A stretch of 7,269 nt of DNA from Vulcanimicrobiota bacterium (GTDB taxonomy: Bacteria > Vulcanimicrobiota > Vulcanimicrobiia > Vulcanimicrobiales > Vulcanimicrobiaceae). Numbering within the stretch: position 1 is the stretch's first letter; each line of letters begins with the position of its first letter. The notes below the pieces were generated by a model. The model made no database searches and was not told the DNA's origin. It saw only the letters and a list, made by a program, of their open reading frames with translations. The stretch spans positions 1-7,269 of the forward strand of contig JABCZE010000074.1 of the NCBI GenBank assembly GCA_013289785.1. Direction: 5' to 3'. Both the position numbers and the translations under genes were made by a program. Shown piece by piece: positions 6,392-7,269 of the stretch.

Positions 6392-6876
6392 CGAACGCCT
6401 CCCGGTATCACGTGGCACGCAGCGCCGCCGTTCTTTTCAAAGTACCGTTGGTGGTACTCTTCGGCCGGCCAGAATCGCGGCGCCGGAACGATCTGCGTCA
6501 CGATCGGGCGAGAGTATTTCTTCTGTTCGCGGTCGCGCGATGCAATCGCCTCGCGCTCTTGTTCGGGTCCGTGCGTGAAGATCGCGGAACGGTACTGATC
6601 GCCGACGTCGGGCCCCTGACGATTGAGCTGCGTGGGATCGTGCATCTGCCAGAAGAGGTCGAGCAACTGGTCGTAGCTCACGCGCTGCGGGTCGTAGGTT
6701 ACTTCGACGGCCTCCGCGTGGCCCGTTCGGTGACCGCAGACCTGGTTGTACGTGGGGTTGTCGGTGTGGCCGCCGATGTAGCCCGAAACGGCCTCTACGA
6801 CTCCCGGGACCTGGCGAAAAGCGGCTTCGACCCCCCAGAAGCAACCGGCCGCAAAGGTAGCAATTTTCGTTTCCAT
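6388..6876 (-). CDS. msrA: Peptide methionine-(S)-S-oxide reductase MsrA
   Basis: MsrA reduces the S epimer of methionine sulfoxide, using a catalytic cysteine that is then recycled by thioredoxin. The 162-residue protein starts [15 protein letters not shown], placing the catalytic C12 in the signature GCFWG. Further hallmarks are [22 protein letters not shown] with E55, and DQYRS (93-97). C47 and C154 are candidate resolving cysteines. There is no signal peptide, so the protein is expected in the cytoplasm, unlike the exported MsrB encoded next. The stop overlaps the msrB ATG as ATGA. Upstream of the start there is no Shine-Dalgarno sequence, only an A+T-rich patch. The gene follows lysA after 53 bases. 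The identification is firm. Confidence 0.97.
   Translation of the reverse strand: METKIATFAAGCFWGVEAAFRQVPGVVEAVSGYIGGHTDNPTYNQVCGHRTGHAEAVEVTYDPQRVSYDQLLDLFWQMHDPTQLNRQGPDVGDQYRSAIFTHGPEQEREAIASRDREQKKYSRPIVTQIVPAPRFWPAEEYHQRYFEKNGGAACHVIPGGVR
6398..6403 (-). promoter_or_regulatory. Ribosome binding site of msrB
   Basis: GGGAGG on the minus strand lies six bases before the ATG at 6391. It is the strongest Shine-Dalgarno sequence in the window and decides the msrB start. It lies inside the last codons of msrA. Confidence 0.75.
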
Positions 6877-6878
6877 AC

Positions 6879-6886
6879 ATTATTTA
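6879..6886 (-). promoter_or_regulatory. Possible -10 element just before msrA
   Basis: TAAATAAT on the minus strand ends two bases before the msrA ATG. It is the only A+T-rich patch in the lysA-msrA gap. With no ribosome site present, it could be a -10 box for a leaderless or nearly leaderless msrA transcript. No -35 match is visible about 17 bases upstream, so this is a weak call. Confidence 0.25.
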
Positions 6887-6895
6887 GAACGCCGC

Positions 6896-6921
6896 AGCCC
6901 GCCGGGCGGATGCGTCGGGCT
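6896..6921. repeat. Inverted repeat downstream of lysA
   Basis: AGCCCG (6896-6901) pairs perfectly with CGGGCT (6916-6921) across a GC-rich 14-base loop, nine bases beyond the lysA stop. It could slow or end lysA transcription, but no run of T follows on the minus strand, so an intrinsic terminator is not supported. Confidence 0.3.
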
Positions 6922-6929
6922 ACCGGCTC

Positions 6930-7269
6930 CTAAACGGCGTCGTTGCGGAGGACGTCTTCGATGGTTTCGCGGCGGGCTAGCAAACGGTGGGTGCCGTTTG
7001 TGATTCCTATGACGGCGGGTTTGGGGAAGCGATTGTAGTTTCCGGCCATGCTGTAGGTGTAGGCGCCGGTTGAGCTCATTGCGAGGAGATCGCCGGGGGC
7101 GACGTCGCGCGGAAGCCGCATCGTGCCGAGTTCGTCGTTTTCGCACGAGCGGCCGCAGAGGGTGATTTCCTGCTCTTCTTCGTGGCGCGGTGTGATGACG
7201 GTAACGTGGTAGCGCGCCCCGTAGAGGGCCGGGCGCGGGTTCTCTGCGATGCCGCCGTCCACGACGACG
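6930..7269 (-). CDS. lysA: Diaminopimelate decarboxylase, C-terminal part (5' end beyond window)
   Basis: This is the C-terminal 113 codons of a PLP-dependent decarboxylase that turns meso-diaminopimelate into lysine. The visible part is the beta-barrel domain. It begins VVVDGGIAENPRPALYGARY, matching the DGG..NPRPALY signature of LysA. CEND follows about 40 residues from the right edge; it carries the cysteine donated to the partner subunit's active site. The segment GAYTYSMAGNYN near residue 67-78 of the visible part is the tyrosine-containing substrate and cofactor motif. The frame stays open to the right edge, so the true start and the PLP lysine lie outside. The GTG at 7262 is internal to the protein and not a start. 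An ornithine or arginine decarboxylase of the same fold is less likely given these motifs. Confidence 0.95.
   Translation of the reverse strand, partial: VVVDGGIAENPRPALYGARYHVTVITPRHEEEQEITLCGRSCENDELGTMRLPRDVAPGDLLAMSSTGAYTYSMAGNYNRFPKPAVIGITNGTHRLLARRETIEDVLRNDAV

Noticed and set aside
5759..6598. A 279-codon plus-strand open frame opposite surE, msrB and msrA
   Set aside because: It crosses three well-supported minus-strand genes and its product has low-complexity, shadow-like composition.
6896..6921. Hairpin after lysA as an intrinsic terminator
   Set aside because: The stem is only six pairs with a 14-base loop and no T-run follows, so I list it only as an inverted repeat.

Overview
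The window reads as chromosomal DNA from a GC-rich bacterium (roughly 60-65 % G+C by eye), with six gene products on the minus strand and one on the plus strand, and almost no non-coding space. The phylum cannot be fixed from this sequence. Eremiobacterota (WPS-2) or another GC-rich soil lineage is only a guess from the style of the proteins. I see no tRNA, rRNA, CRISPR array, insertion sequence or phage gene.

Layout. Left half, minus strand: a FabF-like beta-ketoacyl synthase (3000-4214) is followed after a short gap by one very long reading frame (2939 down to the left edge). That frame joins an EPSP-synthase-type enolpyruvyl transferase (AroA fold) to an AMP-forming acyl-CoA ligase. I translated all 979 visible codons and found no stop between the two halves. 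Divergent from the ketosynthase is a type I-beta DAHP synthase (4295-5230, plus strand). Right half, minus strand: the C-terminal third of diaminopimelate decarboxylase (lysA, cut by the right edge), then msrA, msrB and surE packed tightly together. SurE converges on the DAHP synthase and overlaps its 3' end by 58 bp.

How the genes may work together. The right half looks like housekeeping: lysine synthesis, methionine-sulfoxide repair and a SurE phosphatase. The left half is the notable part. DAHP synthase feeds the shikimate pathway. The AroA-like domain keeps the PEP-side and catalytic residues of EPSP synthase but has lost several residues that hold shikimate-3-phosphate. The fused ligase resembles the ligases often annotated as cyclohexanecarboxylate-CoA ligase. 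A ketosynthase lies directly upstream. From memory, EPSP-synthase-like and acyl-CoA-ligase genes, fused as plmJK in the phoslactomycin cluster, belong to the route from shikimate to cyclohexanecarboxyl-CoA. That compound is the starter of omega-cyclohexyl fatty acids and some polyketides. My main hypothesis is therefore a shikimate-derived alicyclic acyl-CoA starter pathway feeding a dedicated ketosynthase. The reductases and dehydratases such a route needs are not in this window and should lie beyond the left edge.
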